DNA from: Chitinophagaceae bacterium
GTDB lineage: Bacteria > Bacteroidota > Bacteroidia > Chitinophagales > Chitinophagaceae
NCBI GenBank assembly: GCA_947452875.1
Contig: CANGEZ010000002.1
Span: 1-36,472, forward strand
DNA: 36,472 bases
Direction: 5' to 3'
Positions 1 to 8,862 of this stretch are shown in pieces. Below the pieces are notes generated by a model. The model was not told the DNA's origin. It saw nothing but the letters and a program-made list of their open reading frames with translations, and made no database searches. A program made the position numbers and the translations under genes. Position 1 is the first letter of the stretch; every line of letters begins with the position of its first letter.

Positions 1-744
1 TACGACTTGGTGAGCAATGAAGTAACGAACATGAGTAATAGCGATGCATACAAACAAAAAATTCCTTACCAAGTTATACTTCATATCACAGGAAAATTAT
101 TTAAACCGGAAATCAACTTTGACATACAATTGCCTGAACAGGGTTTGAAAGTTAGCAATGAGGTAAAGAACCTTATTGAAAGTAAACTCAACAGATTACG
201 TCAGGACCAAGCCACTTTGAACAAGCAAGTTTTCTCATTATTGTTAATGAATAAATTTATTAGTGAACAAAGCACTGATCTGATAAAATACTCAGGAACA
301 GATTTTTCAAGTATGGCTAAAAAAAGTGTCAGTGGATTTCTAACATCCGCAATCAATGATATTGCAGGAGACATTTTCAAAGGCATTGATGTGGATTTAA
401 ATCTCAACTCTTACAATGATTATACAAAAGGAAACAATGAGCAAAAAACAGATTTAAACATTGCTATTTCTAAAAGTTTTTTTAATAATCGTTTAACCAT
501 AAGTGTTGGTAATAAATTTGGATTATCAGGCCAGCAAGCAGGTGGCAGCAACAATACATTCAGACCTGATGTGAATATGGCTTATAAATTAAGTAAAGAC
601 GGGAAGTACATGCTAAGCGCCTATACTAAAAACCAATTTGAAATTGTACTTGATGGATATGTTGTTGAATCAGGCATTTCCTTTTCTATTACACTTGATT
701 ACGATACATTTAATGAGTTTTTTGGAAATAAAAACAAGAATTGA
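1..744 (+). CDS. TamB/DUF490-like translocation and assembly protein, C-terminal part
   Basis: The reading frame is open from the first base of the window, so the gene starts upstream and only about 247 C-terminal residues are visible. Seen: a stretch of beta-type sequence (PYQVILHITGKLFKPEINFD) followed by a helical segment near NLIESKLNRLRQDQATLNKQ and then alternating polar/hydrophobic strands to the stop. This arrangement is typical of the C-terminal DUF490 domain of TamB. Family knowledge: TamB is a long periplasmic protein anchored in the inner membrane that works with a BamA-family outer membrane partner in envelope biogenesis. The next gene, which overlaps this one, encodes such a partner (TamL type), which supports the call. 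An internal TTG at position 7 is not taken as the start. No link to the downstream catabolic locus is apparent. Confidence 0.72.
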   Translation, partial: YDLVSNEVTNMSNSDAYKQKIPYQVILHITGKLFKPEINFDIQLPEQGLKVSNEVKNLIESKLNRLRQDQATLNKQVFSLLLMNKFISEQSTDLIKYSGTDFSSMAKKSVSGFLTSAINDIAGDIFKGIDVDLNLNSYNDYTKGNNEQKTDLNIAISKSFFNNRLTISVGNKFGLSGQQAGGSNNTFRPDVNMAYKLSKDGKYMLSAYTKNQFEIVLDGYVVESGISFSITLDYDTFNEFFGNKNKN

Positions 745-3026
745 AAACAAGACTAATCATATCAACTTTAATACTTGCATTAACTGCTGCTTCATGCAGT
801 GTCAGTAATTATCTTCAGGGTGAAAAATTATTCAAAGGCGCTGAAATTCAAATTGACAAAGCCACTGATGTTAAAGAATCAAATGCTAATCTCAAGTCAG
901 TTATTGAACTGGCCACAAGACCTGATCATAATAAGTTTATTTTAGGATTTCCATATAAGGTATGGTTCTGGTATAAAATAGGTGAGCCTAAAACAGATAA
1001 GGGCATCCGAAAGTTTTTAAGAAAAAAATTGGCTGAACCTCCTGTATTGAGCAACAGGGTGAATGTAAAAGCTGCTGCAGAAAACATTCAATCACTTTTG
1101 GAAAACCTCGGCTATTTTCATTCTACTGCGAAAGGAGATACTGTAAATTCAAAACAATTCTGTAAGGCGATTTATAAAGTAAAAGTTGAACCTCAATATC
1201 TGATTAATGAAGTAAGTTGGGTTAAAGATTCATCTTCTGCTTTGATACAATTGCTTGAAGATGATTCCAAATCAAATAGTTTATTGAATACTGGAGATGC
1301 ATACAGACTAAGTGACATTACTGCAGAACGTGAACGAATAGGTGCATTTGCCAAAACGAAAGGATACTATTATTTTCATCCGGATTATTTAATGGCTTAT
1401 GCAGACAGTACAGTAGGTAATAAAAAAGTAAATCTGTTGCTCAATCTCAAACACACTGCTCCTGCTGAAGCTAGATCTGTATATACCATCAATAGCATTA
1501 CCGTTTACCCAGATTTTTCACTCGGTGGTTATTTTAGTCAAAACCATGTATTGTCTTCGAAAGAAACTGATGGAATCCTCATCAAACAAAATTCGAATCT
1601 TTTCAAAACCGAATTGATTGAAAAATCGATCACCTATCGGCCTGATACAGTTTATAACAGTGAGATGATTAATGCCACATTAAACAGACTTATTAATTTA
1701 GGTACTTTCAAATTTGTAAAAAATAAATTTGATACGATAAGCGGCCATTCCAATAATCAACTTGCTGTGACTTATTTTCTAACTCCCTATAAAAAGAAAT
1801 CCATTCAAACTTCACTTGATGCATTTAGTAAAGACAATAGTTTTGTGGGTAGCAAAATCAGTGTGAACTGGAAAAATAAAAACACATTTGGAGGCGCAGA
1901 ACAATTGGCTGTGAAAGTTTATGGAGGATTTGAAGTAGCCACAACAGATTCTTTAAAAGTAAATAATAATTTCAGAGCCGGTACAGAAGTGTCCCTGAAA
2001 TTTCCAAGTTATGTTGTTCCGTTTTTTAAAATAAAAGAAAACAGTTTTTATCCCGGAAATACAGCAATCAGTATGGGATACGAGTGGTATGAAAAAAGAT
2101 TATACTACACAAAGAATTTTTTCAAATTGCAATACGAGTTTATCAAAAAGCCAAGTGCGAAAACGCAAATTAATTTTGCACCTATAGCATTGAGTTATAC
2201 CAATGCAACCAATGTTACGGATTCTTTTTACAGAGAAGCCAATATCAATCCTTCGTTGCTAGTGAATGTTTATGCTGAAACCATACTTGGCACTTATTTG
2301 TCTTTCAGCAAGTTTTCAGAACAGCCACATCATAAATGGTACATCAACACAAGCATTGATGTTTCTGGAAATATGGCAGGACTGATTACCGGAGCCAAGT
2401 ACTATCGGGAGAAAAAAATAATAAAAGCACCTTTTGCTCAATATGTAAAACTGGATGTTGATTTGCATTATACTGTTACAGCAGGCAGAAAAAAATCATT
2501 AGCCAACAGATTGCAAATTGGTTTGGGTTTGCCTTATCATAATTCAAAGGCGCTTCCTTTTTCTAAGCTATATACAATTGGAGGAGCAAGTTCATTAAGA
2601 GGCTTTAATGCCGGTACTATTGGACCAGGCTCATTAATACCTTCCGCATTAAATCGTGGACTATACCAAATTATTGGTGGTGATATGAAATTGTTATTCA
2701 ACACTGAATTAAGAATGCCCTTAACGAAATATATTAGCCTGGCTTGGTTTGCAGACATTGGCAATACTTGGACAAAAGATACTTTGTTGTTTGGACAACC
2801 CGGAAAAATTTCAAAAGACTTCTACAAAGAAATAGCCTTTTGTACAGGAACAGGATTGCGTTTTGATGCCACTATTTTAGTCATAAGAGCTGATTTGGGC
2901 ATTCCCTTAAGAAAGCCATTTCTTCCAGAAAAGGAAAGATGGGTGATGAATAAAATTGCTTTTGGAGATTCACAATGGCGAAGAGAAAATCTGATTTTGA
3001 ATATTGCTATTGGATTGCCTTTTTAA
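741..3026 (+). CDS. TamL-like outer membrane lipoprotein of the BamA/TamA family
   Basis: This 761-residue protein has a lipoprotein signal: a short basic start, a hydrophobic run and the lipobox AASC with Cys19. POTRA-like repeats follow in the N-terminal half, and a C-terminal surface-antigen barrel contains the family's RGF motif (ASSLRGFNAG, about residue 620) and ends in a terminal Phe (IGLPF). In Bacteroidota the TamA partner of TamB is typically such a lipoprotein, called TamL. I chose the TTG start at 741 because the signal peptide leaves almost no room for another start. This start overlaps the preceding stop (TTGA), which implies translational coupling with the TamB-like gene. It is probably located in the outer membrane, in envelope assembly. 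A BamA paralogue of another function is possible but less likely next to tamB. Confidence 0.82.
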   Translation: MKTRLIISTLILALTAASCSVSNYLQGEKLFKGAEIQIDKATDVKESNANLKSVIELATRPDHNKFILGFPYKVWFWYKIGEPKTDKGIRKFLRKKLAEPPVLSNRVNVKAAAENIQSLLENLGYFHSTAKGDTVNSKQFCKAIYKVKVEPQYLINEVSWVKDSSSALIQLLEDDSKSNSLLNTGDAYRLSDITAERERIGAFAKTKGYYYFHPDYLMAYADSTVGNKKVNLLLNLKHTAPAEARSVYTINSITVYPDFSLGGYFSQNHVLSSKETDGILIKQNSNLFKTELIEKSITYRPDTVYNSEMINATLNRLINLGTFKFVKNKFDTISGHSNNQLAVTYFLTPYKKKSIQTSLDAFSKDNSFVGSKISVNWKNKNTFGGAEQLAVKVYGGFEVATTDSLKVNNNFRAGTEVSLKFPSYVVPFFKIKENSFYPGNTAISMGYEWYEKRLYYTKNFFKLQYEFIKKPSAKTQINFAPIALSYTNATNVTDSFYREANINPSLLVNVYAETILGTYLSFSKFSEQPHHKWYINTSIDVSGNMAGLITGAKYYREKKIIKAPFAQYVKLDVDLHYTVTAGRKKSLANRLQIGLGLPYHNSKALPFSKLYTIGGASSLRGFNAGTIGPGSLIPSALNRGLYQIIGGDMKLLFNTELRMPLTKYISLAWFADIGNTWTKDTLLFGQPGKISKDFYKEIAFCTGTGLRFDATILVIRADLGIPLRKPFLPEKERWVMNKIAFGDSQWRRENLILNIAIGLPF

Positions 3027-3164
3027 TGTTGAACAATCATTTTCTAAGCATCACTTTTTATATCTATAATAATTTTTAGACACGATGATTCTCATCTCTC
3101 AAATGAAAGTCAATTAAGTTTATCGGAATCACACTTTTGCTTTTGTATGTTGTGTTGAGTTTTT

Positions 3165-6100
3165 TTATTCAATAGTAAACCTAACTGATTTTGTATATTG
3201 GCCTGCTTTCAATGATAATTGATACCTACCCGCTTTAAATTCTTTTGTATTGAATTTGAATAGATGACTTCCGGCATCTTCGTCAGCTTCTTTACATGTT
3301 TTTATGAGTGTACCTTTTTCATCATGTAAAGTGATCAGCACGTTCGCTTGTTTTTTCAAATAGTACTCAACTATGTTTTCTGCTTTTAACACATCGGTCT
3401 TCAATACTAATTCCTGAGAAAATGCATTATTGAAATCTTGTGGCGTATTGGATGTCGCATTTTTCAATGTGCCAGGAAGCACAGATGATTCAATCACAAA
3501 CTGCATTAAATCTCCGGCGCAAACATAGTTGGTCGTGCCGCCAGTGCTATACACCCTTAATCTAATTTCTCCGGTTGATGATATATAATTTGCAAAGTTG
3601 TTTGATTGAACAACATTAATGGTTGCGTCTATTGTTGAAACTGTGGAAGAATTTATCAAAGTCCATGAAGATGTTGTCCAGTCATAAAGAAATAAATCCT
3701 GAGTTTGCGAAACTGAATTATTACCATCATAATTAATAGTAAGCTTATTCACTGTGTTTATCGGTTGGTTGATGGTAACACTTCCATACCAATCTACTTT
3801 TCGTGTACCCGTAGTCGTTGACTTAACAGTATAATAATCGGAATTATTGCTGATCAAGGCTCCTGCTTTACATCTGCAACCTGTTCCAAATGAAACATTT
3901 GTGTTAGATGGTGAATATGCATAATTGGTTCGTACAATAAAATTTTGATTCACATTAGTTGCGGCACTATAAATACCATTTCCAGATTGAGATGCTGTAA
4001 TTATTGCAATTCCTGAACCAACCACATGAATCATATTATTTACAATAGTCGCAACTGAAGCATTAGAACTAGAATAAGTAACTGTCAATGCTGAACTTGA
4101 TGTTGCATCTGATGCAAAATCTGCGTCTCCTATTGATTTAAGAGGAAGTGCAGCGAATGTAATAGTTTGAGAAAGATAATTGACAGCCATGGTTAAAGTG
4201 CAAGTTTGTCCACCAAAGCTTAATGCAAAGTTGGCATTACCCGCAGCCGAAGGTGTACCCGTGATGTTATAAGTCAATGTGCCTTCACCATTAACTGATG
4301 TTCCTGCTTGTAAAACTGCATTAAGCCCCGTTACACCTGTAGATGCAATCGCACTTCCTGCAGAATAAGCGATACTGTTTTCTCCAATATAAGGGACAGT
4401 AGCCGTTCCACTATAAACTGTTGTTGCAGATGCTGCAGTTGAAAAAGTTGCTGCACCACAATTCATTGAAATGGCTGTAGGCACTGTTGTTGAAACTCCT
4501 GATCGCTGATAAAACCCTCTGTTGGGAACTGATGTTGAAGAAACTGTATTTCCAAAATAATCAAAGCCTCCATTATTACTAACTAACTTACCCGAATTTA
4601 ATGCAGGTGAACCGGTACGTAATTTATATCCGCTCAATGTATTAATTCCAGTGGCTCCTGTACCAACACCAAGAAAAAGCGGACTCGATATTAGTTTAAA
4701 TGGATCTGCAGGTTCTGTAGCATGATGGCTTCCATAAAAAGTATTATTTGAAATATTTCTGGTTTGCACTCCTGTGCCAGTTCCAAAAACATAATCAGCT
4801 CCGGTAATCGCACTACTCAGGTTATAGATGATGTTGTTGAAAAAATTATACGTATGATTATTGCCACTATTTTCGTGAATGATATTGGGGTTAATTCCTG
4901 ATTTTATATAAAAAACATTGTTGTAAATTTCATTCCCAGCTGAAGAATAATTTAAAAATACCAAATCGCCCAAATCATTCTGACTAACACAATACCTTAA
5001 GGTACATCCAATATCTCCGGGGTCGGGAATACCGGTTGTATTATTAGTTGCGGATCTTGTGTTGCAACCCCAATATATCCCTTGTGAATTATCATGGCTG
5101 TAACTGTATTGAAAAATGATACCTACACTTCCAAAGTCAGGATCATACATGCTTCCATCAATGACTCCGGGATCAACCGTCTGGGTGGTAGCTCTGTTAT
5201 AATAGCCTTCATTGTATTGAAACACCGTTCCTTTGGCACGTGCAGTAAACATGGTGTTACCGGTAGTTCCCAAAGCGGTTTCATAGCAAACATTCTTTTC
5301 AATCAATCCTGTTTCATCGGTGCAACGGATGATCATCGCATTTTTACCAATGTGATGTAGTGTGTTGTTTTTTATCCATACACTACTGAATCTTCTGTTG
5401 TACCAGTTTGTATATTCTGTTTGGTCAGCAGCCACTGATGAATTTTGGCCTCCAGGATAATACACATTCCATTCATTATCTAAAGAAATTCCATTGTTCT
5501 CACAGTAGTAAATATTGCAACTGTCTATCAACACATCATTAAATCTAGATTTTGTTAAACTGGTTTCAACGGTATCCAAAACGGCAAAATAAATACCACC
5601 GGTTCTTTTTGGTGTCGCTCCATTTATTTTCGTACTGCCGCTTCCCAATTGTCCTTTTACATGATGTATATTGAGATTTTTAAGATAAATATGATTTGCT
5701 GTTCCATAACCATCGATGGCCACCATCACACCACGTCTATCTGCTCCAAGTGGATTGAGATTTACCGCAGCTGTATCATTATAAATACCCAGAAAAAAAT
5801 CTGCATCGTTAGGCTGGTTGGGTGTATTTGTAATTTCAAGATTATTGATTTCAATATACTGTTGGTTATATAGATAAACAACGCCCTGACCAATAATTCC
5901 ATTTCCATGAATAATGGGTTTGGCGCCGCTACCATATGAAGTCACAACAATTGAATTTGTTGGGGTACCTGAGCCTTTAAATTTTATTTGCTGTGATGTC
6001 CATACAGAACCTGATTTTAGGTTTATTGTAGATCCGGCAGTCAATGTCAGATTGTAAATTTTGGTAAGGTTTTTCCATGGAGTACCCACTGATGTACCAG

Positions 6101-6206
6101 AGTTGGTATCATTACCTGAAACCTGATCAATGTAATAATTAGTCTGCGCTTGCGAAATATATCCGACAAGAACAAACAACATCACTAAAGGATATTGAAA
6201 TTTCAT
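3165..6206 (-). CDS. Secreted right-handed beta-helix protein, possibly a polysaccharide-degrading enzyme
   Basis: This 1013-residue protein has a Sec signal peptide (residues 1-20, ending SQAQ). Residues about 22-570 are an Asn-rich parallel beta-helix starting with the YYIDQVSGNDTNSG-type opening common to secreted beta-helix proteins of Bacteroidota. A bacterial Ig/MBG-like domain follows (about 677-758, QTITFAALP...), then a beta-sandwich of unknown family with the doublet CRC (about 759-906). A C-terminal beta domain (about 930-1013, ending AGRYQLSLKAGQ...) resembles a divergent type IX sorting signal. The helix part is very similar to the one in the protein at 27978-31094, which indicates duplication within the locus. 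Beta-helix proteins in such loci are often polysaccharide lyases or hydrolases, but no catalytic residues can be assigned here. It is divergent from the MFS gene across a LacI-type operator, so it is probably co-regulated. Confidence 0.72.
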   Translation of the reverse strand: MKFQYPLVMLFVLVGYISQAQTNYYIDQVSGNDTNSGTSVGTPWKNLTKIYNLTLTAGSTINLKSGSVWTSQQIKFKGSGTPTNSIVVTSYGSGAKPIIHGNGIIGQGVVYLYNQQYIEINNLEITNTPNQPNDADFFLGIYNDTAAVNLNPLGADRRGVMVAIDGYGTANHIYLKNLNIHHVKGQLGSGSTKINGATPKRTGGIYFAVLDTVETSLTKSRFNDVLIDSCNIYYCENNGISLDNEWNVYYPGGQNSSVAADQTEYTNWYNRRFSSVWIKNNTLHHIGKNAMIIRCTDETGLIEKNVCYETALGTTGNTMFTARAKGTVFQYNEGYYNRATTQTVDPGVIDGSMYDPDFGSVGIIFQYSYSHDNSQGIYWGCNTRSATNNTTGIPDPGDIGCTLRYCVSQNDLGDLVFLNYSSAGNEIYNNVFYIKSGINPNIIHENSGNNHTYNFFNNIIYNLSSAITGADYVFGTGTGVQTRNISNNTFYGSHHATEPADPFKLISSPLFLGVGTGATGINTLSGYKLRTGSPALNSGKLVSNNGGFDYFGNTVSSTSVPNRGFYQRSGVSTTVPTAISMNCGAATFSTAASATTVYSGTATVPYIGENSIAYSAGSAIASTGVTGLNAVLQAGTSVNGEGTLTYNITGTPSAAGNANFALSFGGQTCTLTMAVNYLSQTITFAALPLKSIGDADFASDATSSSALTVTYSSSNASVATIVNNMIHVVGSGIAIITASQSGNGIYSAATNVNQNFIVRTNYAYSPSNTNVSFGTGCRCKAGALISNNSDYYTVKSTTTGTRKVDWYGSVTINQPINTVNKLTINYDGNNSVSQTQDLFLYDWTTSSWTLINSSTVSTIDATINVVQSNNFANYISSTGEIRLRVYSTGGTTNYVCAGDLMQFVIESSVLPGTLKNATSNTPQDFNNAFSQELVLKTDVLKAENIVEYYLKKQANVLITLHDEKGTLIKTCKEADEDAGSHLFKFNTKEFKAGRYQLSLKAGQYTKSVRFTIE

Positions 6207-6523
6207 AAATAAAAAATAATTAGATTAAAAATAAGCTGTTATTAAAGCAATAACATTCTCTAAGGAGTTGGGGATTTTTGTTTTGAAGGGTGGAATTGGG
6301 GCTTACAATTAAGAGTTTCTAAAAATAGGCCAATTTGTATTTACTTTTTTAATAACTATTTAATAAAAACGGACACACTTGAATGTTTCTACGAAAACGT
6401 TTTCGTGAAATTCAATACGATTCATATCAAGTCTTTTTGAATATGTAGGTTATTAATCAATAATGACGATATTTAAACACTAATTAAAAATGGGTTGAAA
6501 ATCATTTAATAAATGAAAGGTTT
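6207..6523. other. Divergent intergenic region with LacI-type operator
   Basis: This 317-bp gap between the beta-helix gene (minus) and the MFS gene (plus) must hold both promoters. Seen: a perfect 16-bp palindrome (6391-6406, listed separately), a 7-bp inverted repeat with a 5-base loop (tgttatt/aataaca, 6237-6255) in the beta-helix leader, and a TCTTTTTG at 6432-6439 that is one base off the Bacteroidota -7 consensus TAnnTTTG. No convincing -33 partner was found, so no promoter is called. A GAAAGG just before the MFS ATG could be a weak ribosome site. No small ORF of interest was found. Confidence 0.5.
6391..6406. promoter_or_regulatory. Putative LacI-family operator (perfect palindrome)
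   Basis: The sequence acgaaaacgttttcgt is a perfect 16-bp inverted repeat with a central CpG flanked by AA/TT, the usual architecture of LacI/GalR-family operators. It lies 117 bp before the MFS start and 184 bp before the divergent beta-helix start. A second site with 13 of 16 identical bases is upstream of the lacI-type gene (34276-34291). Binding by the local regulator is inferred. Confidence 0.68.
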
Positions 6524-8047
6524 ATGAAATCAACAAATAGTATTCGTTCTATTATTATCGCTTCTTCATTAGGTACATTAATTGAATGGTACGATTTTTT
6601 TATTTTTGGTAGTTTGGCGGTAGTGATTTCCACAAAATTTTTTCCACAGGGAAATCAAACCGTTGCTTTTCTTTCAACTTTAGCCACTTTTGCTGCAGGA
6701 TTTGTGGTACGTCCTTTTGGTGCTTTGTTTTTTGGAAGATTGGGTGACCTGATAGGCAGAAAATATACCTTCATGGTCACATTGTTATTAATGGGTGGTT
6801 CTACTTTTTTAATTGGTTGTGTACCAAATTATGCCACTATAGGCTATTGGGCTCCCTTGCTGGTATTGATATTGAGATTGCTTCAAGGATTGGCACTAGG
6901 TGGTGAATATGGTGGTGCTGCTACTTACGTTGCCGAATACTCGCCAAGTAGTGAAAGAGGTTTCTGGACTTCTTGGATACAAATCACAGGAGCCGCAGGT
7001 TTATTTATTTCGCTGATTGTGATTTTAATTACCAGAAATATTCTGGGTACTACATCTTTTGAAGATTGGGGATGGCGCATTCCATTTTGGATTTCAATCA
7101 TAATGGTCATCATCTCTTTCTTCATTCGAAGAAATATGGAAGAATCTCCTGTCTATTCAAAAATAAAAGCAGAAGGGAAAGTTTCAAAGAATCCACTAAA
7201 AGAAAGTTTTGGTAATCGATACAATTTCAAATTTGTTTTAGTTGCCTTATTTGGTGTAACTATGGGACAAGGTGTAGTTTGTTACACTGGTCAATTTTAT
7301 GCCTTGAGTTTTATTGGAAAAGTGTGTGGTGTTGTCAACCAACAAACAGATTCAATCATGGCTATCGCATTGTTAGCCACAACTCCATTCTACATTGTGT
7401 TCGGAGGTTTATCAGATAAAATTGGAAGAAAACAAATAATGATGTTTGGCATTTTGCTCGCAATTATTGCTTACCGTCCTATTTACAGTGAAATATTTTC
7501 AAATACAGAATGTTCAAAAAAGATTGAAATCACTGAAAAGAGAAAAACAAAAATCACATCTTTTCCTATTGAAGGAAGTGCTAGCCGTTTGATTCAAACA
7601 ACAGTTACTACAAGTTTCTATACAGATGGAACAACAATGGAACTGATAAAAAAAGATACACTACTCTCCAACGGAATCGTCAAAGAAAATAAAGAAATAA
7701 AAAAATCGATAACGCTGAACAATACTAGTTATTGGACTATCGTATTACTTGTATTCATTCAGCTATTATTTGTAACTATGGTGTATGGTCCGATTGCTGT
7801 ATTTTTGGTAGAGTTGTTTCCAGCGAAAATAAGATACACATCTATGTCATTGCCTTATCATATTGGTAATGGTGTTTTTGGAGGGTTGTTACCAACAGTA
7901 GCTACTTATCTCGTTACTACAGCAAAATCAGAAAACAATCCTGAATGGTATTTGAATGGGTTGTGGTATCCTATAATCATAGGAGCTGTTTGCTTTGTGA
8001 TTGGAATGATTTTCTTAAATAAAACAAATAATAAAACCGAAGATTAA
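6524..8047 (+). CDS. MFS transporter, metabolite:H+ symporter type, with large loop insertion
   Basis: This 507-residue integral membrane protein has MFS signatures: GRLGDLIGRKYT at residues 71-82 (loop 2-3), a repeat of it at 295-304 (GLSDKIGRKQ), EWYDFF near the first helix, and RLLQGLALGGEYGGA around 118-132. These match the metabolite:H+ symporter group (ProP/KgtP/ShiA-like), whose members carry organic acids or osmolytes. Residues about 318-402 form a hydrophilic insertion of roughly 85 residues between helices of the C-terminal half, which is not usual in the classical members. The gene is followed 3 bp later by a small membrane protein gene. In this locus it could import a released uronate, a short oligosaccharide or a dicarboxylate, but the substrate cannot be read from the sequence. 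The divergent LacI-type operator suggests induction with the locus. Confidence 0.82.
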   Translation: MKSTNSIRSIIIASSLGTLIEWYDFFIFGSLAVVISTKFFPQGNQTVAFLSTLATFAAGFVVRPFGALFFGRLGDLIGRKYTFMVTLLLMGGSTFLIGCVPNYATIGYWAPLLVLILRLLQGLALGGEYGGAATYVAEYSPSSERGFWTSWIQITGAAGLFISLIVILITRNILGTTSFEDWGWRIPFWISIIMVIISFFIRRNMEESPVYSKIKAEGKVSKNPLKESFGNRYNFKFVLVALFGVTMGQGVVCYTGQFYALSFIGKVCGVVNQQTDSIMAIALLATTPFYIVFGGLSDKIGRKQIMMFGILLAIIAYRPIYSEIFSNTECSKKIEITEKRKTKITSFPIEGSASRLIQTTVTTSFYTDGTTMELIKKDTLLSNGIVKENKEIKKSITLNNTSYWTIVLLVFIQLLFVTMVYGPIAVFLVELFPAKIRYTSMSLPYHIGNGVFGGLLPTVATYLVTTAKSENNPEWYLNGLWYPIIIGAVCFVIGMIFLNKTNNKTED

Positions 8048-8050
8048 AAG

Positions 8051-8278
8051 ATGAATACATTAAAAAAATACTCAGGCATAGTTTGGATAGTAATGGGAAT
8101 AGCTGTAGGTTATTTTAACATCATCATTATGGGTATTCCTAAATTTCAAACTGGAAAACAAGACGATCTTGTTTTTGGAATCGTAAACATGTTTGTACTA
8201 ACGCCAATCGTTGTAGGCGGATTATTAATTTTTGGCTATTACGCTCTAAAGGGAGAATATGCAGATGAAAAAGTATAA
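8051..8278 (+). CDS. Small two-helix membrane protein, DUF6814-like, MFS partner
   Basis: This 75-residue protein has two predicted transmembrane segments (about residues 9-30 and 42-66) and a short charged C-terminus. It starts 3 bp after the MFS stop and is surely co-transcribed with it. It resembles the small DUF6814-type proteins that I recall as accompanying MFS transporters in Bacteroidota, but I am matching this from memory. Function is unknown. A role as an accessory or stabilising subunit of the transporter is inferred from position only. It ends 2 bp from the stop of the convergent matA gene, and no clear terminator is visible between them. Confidence 0.68.
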   Translation: MNTLKKYSGIVWIVMGIAVGYFNIIIMGIPKFQTGKQDDLVFGIVNMFVLTPIVVGGLLIFGYYALKGEYADEKV

Positions 8279-8280
8279 GC

Positions 8281-8853
8281 CTACGCGTTATAATCATAGT
8301 TAATCATAATCCCCCAGCTCTCATTTAATCTTTGTTCACTGTAATCAGCATCAAAATTAATACTGTGGATTCTAGCTCCATTACTCAAATGGAATTTTGC
8401 TACAGGCCCATCCCAAGATTCTAAATATTTTCTGATAGAAGGCTCATCCGGTTTCGTATTGAAACAATCTTTCATCAAAGGAGAAGGAGATAAGGTGTAG
8501 AAATTATTAATGCCTTTCAATCTGCAATGTTCTATCAAAGTTTTTATAGCCATTGTGCCCGCACCTTTTATAGTGCATGTCGACAATCTGAATATGGAAT
8601 AAAATATGGCAAAGGTAACATCGTATTTACTGCTGTATCCATCATCGTTCAACACTTCTGCCATATTATGAGGAATACGATTTCCAATTCTTGCACAAAT
8701 CATAAACTGAGGAATATCATCCTGCGCATAAACAAAAATGGTACGGTTTCCGGTTATTCTTCTTTTTATTGATATACCAGGATGCACGGGGTCTTCTTTT
8801 ATAAAATCAAACCATTCACTTTTAAATGCAGGGGTACCGTGTTCTATAATCAT
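8281..8853 (-). CDS. matA: Malonyl-CoA decarboxylase, catalytic GNAT-fold domain only
   Basis: The predicted reaction is malonyl-CoA to acetyl-CoA plus CO2. The 190-residue protein matches the C-terminal catalytic half of malonyl-CoA decarboxylases. It has AIFYSI (82-87), the TLSPSP loop with Ser122, and AKFHLSNGARIHSINF (152-167) with His155, followed by ESWGIMINY near the end. Ser122 and His155 correspond to the catalytic Ser and His of the family (Ser329 and His423 in the human enzyme). Characterised enzymes are about 400-490 residues with an N-terminal helical domain. That domain is absent here, and no matching sequence precedes it because madM ends 9 bp upstream. It is the last gene of the minus-strand train, after madL and madM, and completes the MatB route. 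Small domain-only forms may be normal in this phylum; I cannot verify that here. Confidence 0.83.
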   Translation of the reverse strand: MIIEHGTPAFKSEWFDFIKEDPVHPGISIKRRITGNRTIFVYAQDDIPQFMICARIGNRIPHNMAEVLNDDGYSSKYDVTFAIFYSIFRLSTCTIKGAGTMAIKTLIEHCRLKGINNFYTLSPSPLMKDCFNTKPDEPSIRKYLESWDGPVAKFHLSNGARIHSINFDADYSEQRLNESWGIMINYDYNA

Positions 8854-8862
8854 TTTATTTTT

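Noticed and set aside
3027-3164. Terminator between the TamL-like gene and the convergent beta-helix gene
   Set aside because: The only stem found (gatga/tcatc) is 5 bp and the T-run near 3160 is not preceded by a stable hairpin.
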